Source: Blastocatellia bacterium UBA7656 | Lineage (GTDB): Bacteria; Acidobacteriota; Blastocatellia; UBA7656 | DNA: 37,113 nucleotides | Assembly (NCBI GenBank): GCA_002483445.1 | Contig: DLHY01000106.1 | Location: 796 to 37,908, forward strand | Reading direction: 5' to 3' | In this document: positions 17,301 to 24,806 of the stretch, in pieces | Layout: each line of letters starts with the position of its first letter | Numbering within the stretch: the stretch's first letter is position 1 | Program-made: the position numbers and the translations under genes | Notes under the pieces: generated by a model | Told to the model about the DNA's origin: nothing | The model's database searches: none | What the model saw: only the letters and a program-made list of their open reading frames with translations

Positions 17301-20196
17301 CACATAGCTTCAGTTCGCCGTTGCATCCGCGCGAAGGACACAATCTGAAATTCTCTTCAAGCAACCGCCGGGACAATCGCAGGCAGCCATTGCAGCGATA
17401 CCATTCGTCATCAGCCGGGAAGACAAGGCGAGTTGTGTTGATTTGAAAACCGGCCTGCGAATCTCCGACAAAGACTCTTTCCTCTTGCAGCCAGTTCCAC
17501 ACACTCTGCAACGCATCTTTTACATCGAGCGTATCAGAGGGACGCCTTACTGTGCGCAGTATTCGTTGCGCGTAGTCGAATCTTGTCTGTCGGCTGCTCT
17601 GTCCCACCCAATTGCGTTCATATTGACCTATAGCTCCTGTCACCCTGCAGCGAGTTGTTGATTTATTGCGTCCGAAGACATCATCATCCGGTCTGACTCC
17701 TTCGGGCATACTGACAACTTTATCGAGCCTCATCGTATCAAGCATCGCCTGAATGGTCGTCATCATCGCTTCTGGCGCAAGGCCGAAACGAGCGCAAAGA
17801 GCTTCATCCGGGATCGTTGCTGTTGGAAAGTAAACGTCGCATCCAACAAGCCCCAACGCCGACAAAGAGTGACGTGGATCAGTGCGCGCGCAGAACTCCG
17901 CTGCAATGCGGGCGCACATGTTTGCTTTTTTGCGACGACGCTCCGCCTCAGTTGCATATCCGGAAAGGGTTCCATAGAGACCGTATTTTTCGGCCAGTTC
18001 ATCGCATTTCCCAGCCAGTTCTTCGAGGTCAGGCATCATGCCTGATTCATTGAGTTCGCGCGCCGCTCGCGCAATCAGATGTCGATAGAGAGTGCTGTTT
18101 ACAGTTTCCTGCAAGTAGGCGGCGTATCGCGCTGCGCCCTGACGACTGTCAGCAAAAGTAAGAAGCTTGCGCCCCTGCCCCGGTTTGCGTCTGGTGCCGG
18201 AATCGGCGCTTGCAGGAGTGAATTGATAAAGCTCTTCGGTCAGCACCGCCAGTGGCGCGGGGCCGCTCAATCGCACTGAAGTGACTATTTCACCCGGCTT
18301 GCTTCTGGCGCAGCGCGGGCAGGTGGAAATGGTTTGTCGAGGATTGCCTTTCGAGTCCTTAACCTCATAAAGCGTAGCGTAGCGCGCATCGCTTTCGCAG
18401 ACGCAACCATCGCGGTAGTGACGGCAAATCAGGCAAACTTCGACAGTTTCGGTTTCGCTCATCTCGGCTGGTTCGAGCGGTTCATCATTATCATCGGATA
18501 CTGACTCCATAACCAGTCGCTGCAAAGTGAAATATCTCTGCCCGGTCGCGTCGTTTTGGTAGAGGGCTTCCGGTTGCAACACACCTTCGCGCTCGAAAGC
18601 TTTCAGGAAAGGCTGGCCACAGTCGCGGCAAACAGCAAGCTCGAAAACTGCCGACCCGCACTCTGCGCAGGTTTCCCGTTTTTCGAGATAGACGCGACTC
18701 CAGGATTTGTCGCCTGTCAGTCGACCGGAACACTGCGAATAGAGGCAAAGCCATACACCTTGTGTAGAGCGTGCGAACAGGTGATAGCGCGCGGGCAAAA
18801 GAGGCGACGCATCGATTGATTCGCGTGCCTTTGCTCCAAGCTCTACAAGATGGCAAACAGCTTTGGCGCGTTCGTCGTCATCCTCCACCCCTCCGAATAA
18901 CTCTTGTCCGGCGAAGCGCAGTTCCACTGGTTTCTCCCCCATCATAGCGCGCAACTGATCGAGATGAGGATTTGATTTCAACGCTGACCAGAGAAACCGC
19001 GCCACATTCCCTTCCGGGGCTTCTGCGCGGGCCGCCTCGATTCCGGCTCCATCGACCATCCCCGAAACGATCAGAGCTTGCGCCGCTTCTTCAACGAGGC
19101 TCGGATTTCCGGCCTGCTCTTCCAATAACGACTCGCGCAATCGATGGCGAAGGCTTGCTATTTCTTCCGATGCATAAGCCGCGAACGGCGGAGGCTGATC
19201 TAAAACGCGCTGCGCGCTGTTGAGATTTATCGTTTCGCCGAAGATCACATCTTCGTCATCGAATCCTTCACCGAATAGCCTCGATGCAAACTCCGCCGCT
19301 GCGTGCCGGTCATTTTGTGTGAGCGTCGCGCTGGTGGCGATGCATCGTATCTCGCCGCGATGTTTTCTCAAACGGTGCTTGAGCCGCCGCATCAACATCG
19401 ATACTTCTATGCCCTGCGCGCCCGTGTAGGTATGCGCTTCGTCAAGGCACACTAATCGCCAGAGGCCCGAATCGAAAACAGGAGAGTCTTCAGGGCGGAG
19501 CATCAGATATTCCAGCATGGCATAGTTGGTTATCAGGATTTGCGGCGGGTGCGGCGCTGTGTTTCGACTTCCGCGTATGACTTCTCGGGAGACGATTTCA
19601 TTTTCGAGCGCATTCGGAGATGTTGTCCTTCCTCTTTCTTCGGTTTCCTCCAGTTCGCTCGTGTAGCGCCCAAAGGTGATATTAGTACCTCTGAGCAGTT
19701 TCCGAAGTCGGAAGAGTTGATCGTTGACCAGCGCGTTCATCGGATAGATCAGCAGTGCGCGAACGCCGGGAGCGGTATCCGAAAACAAGTCATTAAGCAC
19801 CGGTATCAAAAAGCACTCGGTCTTGCCGCTGCCTGTGCCGGAGGCGACAACGATATTGCGCTGCTCTGAAATCACGCGCCGCACCGCCATTTCCTGATGT
19901 TTGTAGAGAGGGCGATCAGGCGGCAGCGGGCGGTCACGCGGCGGCTCGATGTCTTCGCGCAAACGGCAAAGCGATTCGTTGATAAGGCCCTCTGTGGACA
20001 ACTGTCGCAGCGTAGCGCCAGTTGTGTAAGGTGGGTTGAGTTCCAGAAATGGCCCGCTGAAAAGGACACCCGGCGCTCTAAACTGTCGGCAAAGCTCCGC
20101 CGCAAGCTCCGTGTCGCTGCGACCGACATTGAAGGTAGTTAAAAGGTAGCGTATGAAATTTTCCTGCAAAGTCTCTGCTATTTGTATTGCGTTCAC
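14302..20196 (-). CDS. Giant DEAH helicase with DUF1998 and C-terminal PLD-like region (Druantia DruE-like)
   Basis: A 1964-aa superfamily 2 helicase. Walker A is SGTGSGKT (119-126), then YPMNALVNDQ (151-160), DEAH (252-255), SATL (289-292), FADSRQG (681-687), STTFELGVDVG (1019-1029) and QRAGRAGR (1048-1055). Cys clusters suited to zinc lie at 510/513/523/526, 588/591/598/600, 626/629, 935/938, 1327/1330/1347/1350 and 1439/1442. DUF1998 (about 1470-1605) ends in the knuckle 1586/1589/1595/1598. Residues 1655-1964 resemble a phospholipase-D-like fold (EIFIAAARIT; NDRYL near 1839; HDRFLLL near 1921). YprA/MrfA relatives share the helicase-DUF1998 core but are less than half this size; Druantia DruE has this scale. 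The start is GTG at 20196 with AAGGAG upstream, 18 bp after the partner gene. Anti-phage DNA translocation is inferred from architecture only. Confidence 0.8.
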   Translation of the reverse strand: MNAIQIAETLQENFIRYLLTTFNVGRSDTELAAELCRQFRAPGVLFSGPFLELNPPYTTGATLRQLSTEGLINESLCRLREDIEPPRDRPLPPDRPLYKHQEMAVRRVISEQRNIVVASGTGSGKTECFLIPVLNDLFSDTAPGVRALLIYPMNALVNDQLFRLRKLLRGTNITFGRYTSELEETEERGRTTSPNALENEIVSREVIRGSRNTAPHPPQILITNYAMLEYLMLRPEDSPVFDSGLWRLVCLDEAHTYTGAQGIEVSMLMRRLKHRLRKHRGEIRCIATSATLTQNDRHAAAEFASRLFGEGFDDEDVIFGETINLNSAQRVLDQPPPFAAYASEEIASLRHRLRESLLEEQAGNPSLVEEAAQALIVSGMVDGAGIEAARAEAPEGNVARFLWSALKSNPHLDQLRAMMGEKPVELRFAGQELFGGVEDDDERAKAVCHLVELGAKARESIDASPLLPARYHLFARSTQGVWLCLYSQCSGRLTGDKSWSRVYLEKRETCAECGSAVFELAVCRDCGQPFLKAFEREGVLQPEALYQNDATGQRYFTLQRLVMESVSDDNDEPLEPAEMSETETVEVCLICRHYRDGCVCESDARYATLYEVKDSKGNPRQTISTCPRCARSKPGEIVTSVRLSGPAPLAVLTEELYQFTPASADSGTRRKPGQGRKLLTFADSRQGAARYAAYLQETVNSTLYRHLIARAARELNESGMMPDLEELAGKCDELAEKYGLYGTLSGYATEAERRRKKANMCARIAAEFCARTDPRHSLSALGLVGCDVYFPTATIPDEALCARFGLAPEAMMTTIQAMLDTMRLDKVVSMPEGVRPDDDVFGRNKSTTRCRVTGAIGQYERNWVGQSSRQTRFDYAQRILRTVRRPSDTLDVKDALQSVWNWLQEERVFVGDSQAGFQINTTRLVFPADDEWYRCNGCLRLSRRLLEENFRLCPSRGCNGELKLCEPGAEFADDHYRYIFDRQPLGMHVEEHTAQLQPEVGREYQDGFIKGEINVLSCSTTFELGVDVGELQTVVLNNVPPSVANYRQRAGRAGRRAGGTAFILTYAAPRPHDRVYFADPPSIIAGEVAVPNLAVDNRVIAVRHLNATLLGHFLRYLSRKGRSDLSRIGAFFASNLPDGRHIDFIEQWRNEYSQEIEQLIHRFFEENPEVPANTPEDCINGLVKALSDCAEEFLLWLDEYERLRNHYTGKADNTNDRSDQQSAERMRKRFVALRQRLLDERMIDFLCSQGVLPSYSFPIDMVSLRLPSGRQYGDGKEADKSLRLERDKKIAIVEYAPGAEIVADKHIWKSVGLVIHRELNSYEYRVCETCRNLDRSPRGGLPISGACKVCGESSPGNGYRYVDPDGFTTDLTSDPRQAGLQIDFGVNRSRFFLLAEGPRIERQETRPVDGPPIIHYAYRRDGELVALNSGGDPDGFLLCETCGKKVDPPRRNKRKREKADHDTPWGEKCFGTTNRYHLGHAFMSDTLHLRFEDTANYALEPGSDTSFWRSLTYALLEGASLALQIERRDLDGVVRPFNIGATEIPHENYSQEVVLFDNVPGGAGHVRSIANHLEAVLRQALTIVQCSQCEEDTSCLNCLRNYGNQVYWEELKRGPVARFLESIIAEAFPENLAHLAEGASRVAAIDKTQWLIRQLMSAEQEIFIAAARITRNRPQGETGNWIEILQELLKRGRRVSLLLAELPPADRTRHEMLGLQNHLRLLVSDYGLQLSVLENPPLPDWHVVIDPQGLQCRVIRVEDADKTLSERTGAGGLITTTNQGAVQAVAARLRAVNRREIKSSELEPPSRFSIRHISEGERVTDAQIFSEVFQNPLMSVHINDRYLRSAKHEQRLRSILSLILAQPDLRPEVTITTLAAEVSPSRPPYFQSSHEQQRMFTRLALAFPELIIKAQIQHSLPDVPHDRFLLLTRADGTLARITIGAGLDFIQPDGRACMTDIFIEDPLS

Positions 20197-20214
20197 TTCA
20201 CCACTCCTTGCACT

Positions 20215-22722
20215 TCAGAATATAGGGATTCGACTCGAAGTCGGGATGAATATGTCTACTCCCTCGTATTGTGGGAAGCTGAAACGACCCGTGTCGCCCA
20301 TCCACCCATTGACTGATTTTTCGGTAAAGGCTTCAATCACACCTTCCCCATAATCGCGATGAACCACTTTCTGTCCGACTCGAAGCTTTGCTATTGGCAC
20401 GCCGCCGCCTCTTCCGTTCTGAGGCGACTTCATAACGTTCAAAAGAGGCAACTGATATTCATGGCCATTCAGCGTTAAATTCAATTGGACAGGAATCTCA
20501 TAACCCGGCAAATCACGAATACTGTCGGAAAAACGCGCCAGATGAAACTGAAGGTAAGCGTCAAAGTCGAACCAGCCGCGCAGTTCAGTAGATCCGCCCA
20601 TCTTGATCTCGAACTCCGCCTTTGGAAATCCTTCGATGTGCAGCATGTGCTGAAACGTCAGCGCATCCTGAGACAAGATCAAAGGCAGGTTCGCCCATGA
20701 AACTGGTTGCTGTGTCGGAACGATTCCTGCGCGCAGAATGTGGGGATGCCATCTGAGAGGAACCGTGAAGTTTTCAAAGCAGAGGTTCGCAGTGTGTTCC
20801 TTCGCGCAGTGATCCCACTCGATTATGTGAACGCCAAGCTCAGGCGAATCAATTGTGCAGCCATCGCTGGTCAGATCATGAACGTCAGCGCAAAAGATTT
20901 GAACTCTGAGCGGATCGTCAATGGTATAAAGATGGCTTTCGATTTCTTCAGTCGAAGGCGAGATGCGAATTTCAGGGACAAGAATGAACTCTGCCGGAGC
21001 GTATCGGGCGCTTTGCAGTCCGTGAAGCAGCTTTATGCGAAATCGTCCGAACCGTCCTTCAGGAAGTATGGCCTTCAGGCTGACTCTAAGATTGCCATCT
21101 GACCAACGAGCCAGATTTTTGTTCGACAGGTTGTCGATAGAGATTATGTCTGAGAAGGCATCCTGCGTTTCAGTCAGCGCGCGCCATTGCAGCAAGAGCT
21201 TCTTCAATTCCTCGAAACGCTCGGCATCAATGAGCAGTTCCGGCGGCTCACCAGCAAAGACTGGCAGCCCGCCGGGATCATTCGCTTCCGGGAGCAGGTT
21301 CCCAGCCAGCTTTAATGAATAAGTATCTTCTGCTGCCGGATGGATATCTTCAAGGATTTCGTCGACGGCGTTGCGCACCGATACTGGAGGTTGAAGATTA
21401 ACCACATACGCGTCGTACTGTTCGAAGCCTTGCGGTGAAAACAATCGTTGAGTGGGTCTGACCGAGCCTTTAGCATCGTATAGCTGCAATTGCTGGTGAA
21501 GCATCGCCAGACAATCGCCTTGAGGCAATCCTTTTTCCACCGAAAGAAGTTCACCTATAGTCAAAGTTAAGTTCGGGCGGAAAAACAAAAAGCCGTCTTG
21601 CGGAATCTGAATCTTCCACTGGCGCAACCATTCTCCTCTTTCGTCGCGCAGTTCTATGGCAAATGGAGAAGCGCTCGACCATTCAATGGGAAGATTCGAA
21701 ATAGATAGAGGTTCAATCTCCCATTTATTGTCTCGGAATTGCGCTCGCACAGGATAACCTTTCTCCTTCACGAACAACGTTGCCGGTCGTAAATGTGCTA
21801 AAACTCTTTGGCGTGGAAAATAAAGCCGCATCCGCCTTGCTTTGACATCCCACTGCCATCGCGGATGTGAAAAGGAGGGGCGAAGGTCTGCCGGTTCAAC
21901 AGAATCATTCGTGGTTTGAATCAGGCTTTCCCATACTTCCCTTTGCACGGGATTGTCTTCAATCAGCTTTTCGATCTCATCTGACAGAAAGACTCCGCGT
22001 TGATGAAGATATGCCATTTCGCACAAGTCGCGGACAAGTTTGGTGGCAAGCCGACGCGAATTAGGCGTGCTGACAAATCGCTTCAAAGGGCGAGTCAGGT
22101 GAGCGCGAGATGCTACTTCAGGAAGTTGAGCCTCCAGTTGCTCAAGGTTCATCTCTGCTATCAGGTCCCACCCTGCATCGGAGTCAAGCTTTCTCAACAG
22201 GCCAGCCATCTCCGACACGCAGGATTGTGGGATGATGGCATGGTAGAGAATCTTGGTTACGTACTCATAGCCACCAGAAGGAAAATGCAGATGTTCAGCC
22301 AATAGAGATGCTTTCCTAAATTTTTCGCGGCAAGCTTTCTGTATGTCTGAATCGTTGGGCAATCCAATGTTATGAAGGAAGGCAGACCAGAAACTGACGG
22401 ATGTGTCCTCATAGCGGGCGCAAAAGATCATCAGAACGAGCATAACTCTGTCAGAGATTTTCTTTAAATTATCAGGGTCTCTTTGCAGAACATCTCGAAC
22501 TGCGCGGCTCAAGTTTTCATAGTCATTTTGGGTAAATGGCAGTTGACCTATAAAACCATTTGACGTCAGACTGGCGAGAGCCAATTTCAGACGCTCGTCT
22601 GTTTTTGAAAGATAAGCAGAATGCGCGTCTTCAACCATATCCCAGGTTTCAGAAAGCTGTGCCGCTGGCAACTGCTTACAAGGGGCATCCTGTTTACAAG
22701 TATGCCCGAACCCGTTATGCAT
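20215..22722 (-). CDS. Unknown 835-aa partner of the helicase, possibly DruH-like
   Basis: First gene of the two-gene operon, predicted soluble, without signal peptide, membrane span or recognisable catalytic motif. The N-terminal third is helical and has a suggestive pattern: SFWSAFLHNIGLPN (110-123), then YVTKILYHAIIPQSC (154-168). The middle is beta-rich (about 300-730). The last 64 residues contain RVGQKVVHRDYGEGVI (781-796), resembling the SH3/Tudor-like fold at the C terminus of UvrD/PcrA helicases and in CarD-like proteins, where it binds polymerase or nucleic acid partners. Adjacency (18 bp) to a DruE-like helicase makes a DruH-type role the leading idea, based on context and remembered motif patterns. 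The start is the ATG at 22722; an ATG at codon 29 is an alternative. A sample 60-base row (22501) is only 40% GC against 62% in one row (26581) of the ADOP gene, hinting at transfer. Confidence 0.65.
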   Translation of the reverse strand: MHNGFGHTCKQDAPCKQLPAAQLSETWDMVEDAHSAYLSKTDERLKLALASLTSNGFIGQLPFTQNDYENLSRAVRDVLQRDPDNLKKISDRVMLVLMIFCARYEDTSVSFWSAFLHNIGLPNDSDIQKACREKFRKASLLAEHLHFPSGGYEYVTKILYHAIIPQSCVSEMAGLLRKLDSDAGWDLIAEMNLEQLEAQLPEVASRAHLTRPLKRFVSTPNSRRLATKLVRDLCEMAYLHQRGVFLSDEIEKLIEDNPVQREVWESLIQTTNDSVEPADLRPSFSHPRWQWDVKARRMRLYFPRQRVLAHLRPATLFVKEKGYPVRAQFRDNKWEIEPLSISNLPIEWSSASPFAIELRDERGEWLRQWKIQIPQDGFLFFRPNLTLTIGELLSVEKGLPQGDCLAMLHQQLQLYDAKGSVRPTQRLFSPQGFEQYDAYVVNLQPPVSVRNAVDEILEDIHPAAEDTYSLKLAGNLLPEANDPGGLPVFAGEPPELLIDAERFEELKKLLLQWRALTETQDAFSDIISIDNLSNKNLARWSDGNLRVSLKAILPEGRFGRFRIKLLHGLQSARYAPAEFILVPEIRISPSTEEIESHLYTIDDPLRVQIFCADVHDLTSDGCTIDSPELGVHIIEWDHCAKEHTANLCFENFTVPLRWHPHILRAGIVPTQQPVSWANLPLILSQDALTFQHMLHIEGFPKAEFEIKMGGSTELRGWFDFDAYLQFHLARFSDSIRDLPGYEIPVQLNLTLNGHEYQLPLLNVMKSPQNGRGGGVPIAKLRVGQKVVHRDYGEGVIEAFTEKSVNGWMGDTGRFSFPQYEGVDIFIPTSSRIPIF

Positions 22723-22865
22723 ACGGCGGCAAAGTAAGTTGGCGTTACCGCCATTGAAAGAGTTGAGAAAGGACTAGCGATTCTTATCAAGCTTCTACCG
22801 GAACAATTTCAGATGGGCCAGAGCAGTTCAAAGAGCGATAAGAACTCGCTCCCCGTCAGTTGCGC
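22723..22865 (-). promoter_or_regulatory. Long 5' leader of the helicase operon with alternative pairings
   Basis: About 137 nt separate the predicted transcription start from the ATG at 22722. The leader RNA contains GAGCGAGTTCTTATCGCTC, which folds into a 6-bp stem with a 7-base loop. A later segment, GATAAGAATCGC (about 22775-22786), can instead pair with GCGAGTTCTTATC apart from one bulged base. Two mutually exclusive structures are possible, but no tract of U follows either, so regulation is only a suggestion. Confidence 0.3.
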
Positions 22866-22894
22866 ATCCTAAAGTTAGATGTATGACAAGTCAA
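22866..22894 (-). promoter_or_regulatory. Sigma70-type promoter of the helicase operon
   Basis: The minus strand carries TTGACT (22894-22889) and TAGGAT (22871-22866) with exactly 17 bp between them; matches to consensus are 5 of 6 and 4 of 6. It is the best promoter-like site upstream of the 835-aa gene, and the expected start is near 22859. Confidence 0.6.
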
Positions 22895-22964
22895 GCGAAA
22901 AATCGCTGTGGAGCGCATGTGAAATTAAAATCTGTTTCTCTTGAGCCAGCGAGAGATGGTGGGT

Positions 22965-22994
22965 GAAGCGGCAGGCCGCAAAGCCTGCCGCTTC
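22965..22994 (+). terminator. Strong hairpin with T tract, next to the stop of the 23001-24119 gene
   Basis: A perfect 12-bp stem (core GAAGCGGCAGGC, 22965-22976 with 22983-22994) has a 6-base loop CGCAAA and is followed on the plus strand by TGTTTTT. It begins 6 bp beyond the stop of the minus-strand secreted gene, for which the T tract is on the wrong side; it may also block antisense transcription. Confidence 0.65.
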
Positions 22995-23000
22995 TGTTTT

Positions 23001-24119
23001 TCAGCGCACGCATAATACGTGAACGACGGCGACGAAGCAATCGCCGTTGCCCGTGTAAATGACGAAGTAGTTTGCCAGACCGGGACGGATCAGTTGCGCG
23101 CCGAAACTATCGGTGTGAGTGTCCCAGAGTTTGTTTAACGGCTCGCCGTCATAGCCGTTGAAATCAGAATCTCCGTTGAACGGCGAGCCGGGACCTTTGA
23201 TCTGCGTGAAAGCTCCTCCCGCGTTCGGCCCCAGGAAGGTCGCTTCGTTCGTGACCGGCAGGATCGAAAACGTACTCGATCCCACCTGACCGTCCGCGCC
23301 TATGCGGGTGTGCTTGAGTTGGGAGTAGTTGTTGATCGCCACAGGCAGAGGATTATTCACCGCTATGGTGCCGATGAAATTCACGAGCGACGCGCCTTCA
23401 TTGATGAACACCTGCGAAGTGGCGGGCGCGCTTGGGTCTGAGTAAACGACCACGAGGCTTGCTCCCTCGGCGAGCGGGCGAGCGGCGGGGACAGGCGCGC
23501 AGGCCCACGGGTCTCTGCCGTCCGTCAAGGAGCTTGGCAGACAGTTGACCTCGTAATCCCCGTTTATCTGCGGCGGGACGAGAGCTATCACGCTTGCGCG
23601 ATAAGCCACGAAACGAGTTCCGGGCCAGCAGGGCGGCGCTGATGACCCTATCAGAGTCCCGGTAACGAGTGTTCCATCGAATCTCGCCGTGCTGGTCAGC
23701 GGGATAGCGTTCCCGTCGATGATGTGGCCCCAGTAGAGAAACGCCCTCACTGTTCTTGCGCCCGGACACACTCCGCGCAGTCGAATAACTCCCGAACCTC
23801 TGTTGCGGGTGCCGACCCCGGCGGCAACGTGATTGAGTCCTCCCGGCAGAGGGACGGGAATGGGATGGATGGAGACAGAGTCTACACGGTCGTCAGCCGC
23901 AACCGGGCTGGCCTCTATGGAGGCTTTGTCGAGAAACTCGGATTTACTGGCGTCAGCTTTCGCTTCGGCTGTAGCTTTCAGAGACGTAGTCCCATCCTGC
24001 GCGACGGGGATAGGCTCCTGATTCGCCTGAGCAGTCAGATGGGGGAAAGGTTGAAAGACCATTGCCGCCAGCAACATCGCTGCGGCTGCAGTTGAGAAAA
24101 TCACTTTGAGACTTTTCAT
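23001..24119 (-). CDS. Secreted protein of unknown function
   Basis: A 372-aa exported protein. The ATG at 24119 has an excellent AAGGAGGA Shine-Dalgarno 5 bases upstream and begins a signal peptide (residues about 1-32, cleavage near TAQA). An Ala/Lys/Glu-rich linker (about 33-75) precedes a beta-rich body. The ARTVRAFLYWGHIIDG segment, followed by a jelly-roll-like pattern (FDGTLVTGT, FVAYRASVIALV, GASLVVVYSDPSAP), resembles surface proteins in which repeated beta sandwiches carry a bound partner. I do not recognise a defined family with certainty. Cys residues cluster in pairs suited to disulphides. The neighbouring stem-loop marks its 3' end. It stands between the helicase operon and the insertion-sequence remnants and shares no visible theme with either. 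Confidence 0.8.
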   Translation of the reverse strand: MKSLKVIFSTAAAAMLLAAMVFQPFPHLTAQANQEPIPVAQDGTTSLKATAEAKADASKSEFLDKASIEASPVAADDRVDSVSIHPIPVPLPGGLNHVAAGVGTRNRGSGVIRLRGVCPGARTVRAFLYWGHIIDGNAIPLTSTARFDGTLVTGTLIGSSAPPCWPGTRFVAYRASVIALVPPQINGDYEVNCLPSSLTDGRDPWACAPVPAARPLAEGASLVVVYSDPSAPATSQVFINEGASLVNFIGTIAVNNPLPVAINNYSQLKHTRIGADGQVGSSTFSILPVTNEATFLGPNAGGAFTQIKGPGSPFNGDSDFNGYDGEPLNKLWDTHTDSFGAQLIRPGLANYFVIYTGNGDCFVAVVHVLCVR

Positions 24120-24453
24120 AGTTCCTCCTTGTTGTGCGGGGAGTCGTATTCTTCATTCGGAATTGTTTGACCGGCGCGGACACCTCTACCCACCCCCTCC
24201 GACCTGCGAATGTCGAAGAGGCGATCAAAACAGTGTGATTGGGGAGAGGCAGCCGTCCGCTGCCGATGCCTTGCCTGCTCATTTTAGCATGAGTCGGCAA
24301 AGAGATGAAAAATACATATTGCTTTTATGAAAATTTATTATGAAAGTTGAGGGAGGTCTCATCATCGGGGCGAGATTGATTTCGAGGAGGGTCGATGCTG
24401 GCAATCATATCAGCGGCAAGTTGGCATCCCTAGGACCTGACCAACACTTATAG
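24120..24453. other. Non-coding region upstream of the secreted protein
   Basis: No convincing gene is present. The minus strand has an extended -10 element TGCTAAAAT (24289-24281) about 160 nt upstream of the ATG at 24119, without a good -35 box. The rest is AT-richer sequence reaching the left end of the IS3 remnant. Confidence 0.45.
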
Positions 24454-24509
24454 TGGACCCGGAAATTTAGACAGCGAGATGTGATAGAAATAAGTGGGAA
24501 AGGGCCACT

Positions 24510-24806
24510 ATGAAAAAAAACTACACATCTGCTTTCAAAGCCAAGCTCGTGTTGGAATTGCTCAAGGGGGAGAAAGCTCTCTCTCAGCTTGCCAGTGAGC
24601 ATAAAGTTCATCCCAATCTCTTACCCAACTGGCGCGATCTGGCCCTGGCTGATTTCGCCTCGCTCTTTGATAAGAAAAACCTGACGGCGGACCTTCAGTC
24701 CGCTCACGAACTGGAGGTCGAAGAACTCTTCTCACAAATCGGCAGATTGACTACTCAGGTCAACTGGTTGAAAAAAAAATCTGGTCTCAACCCTGACGCG
24801 CGCTGA
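24510..24806 (+). CDS. IS3-family transposase OrfA
   Basis: A 98-aa helix-turn-helix protein that recognises the element's ends. It starts MKKNYTSAFKAKLVLELLKG, continues with the HTH (ALSQLASEHKVHPNLLPNWR) and ends in a leucine-zipper-like coiled coil (LEVEELFSQIGRLTTQVNWLKKK). The 3' end runs through a nine-A tract (24771-24779) typical of IS3 frameshift sites. It has a normal length for OrfA, but is part of a truncated element. Confidence 0.88.
   Translation: MKKNYTSAFKAKLVLELLKGEKALSQLASEHKVHPNLLPNWRDLALADFASLFDKKNLTADLQSAHELEVEELFSQIGRLTTQVNWLKKKSGLNPDAR

Noticed and set aside
14302..20196. Simple YprA/MrfA repair helicase
   Set aside because: The core is shared, but the length of 1964 aa, extra Cys clusters, PLD-like tail and dedicated partner gene do not fit that smaller stand-alone family.
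14302..22722. DISARM or BREX assignment of the helicase operon
   Set aside because: No methyltransferase, PglZ, separate DrmB or SNF2 gene is adjacent; only two genes form the operon.
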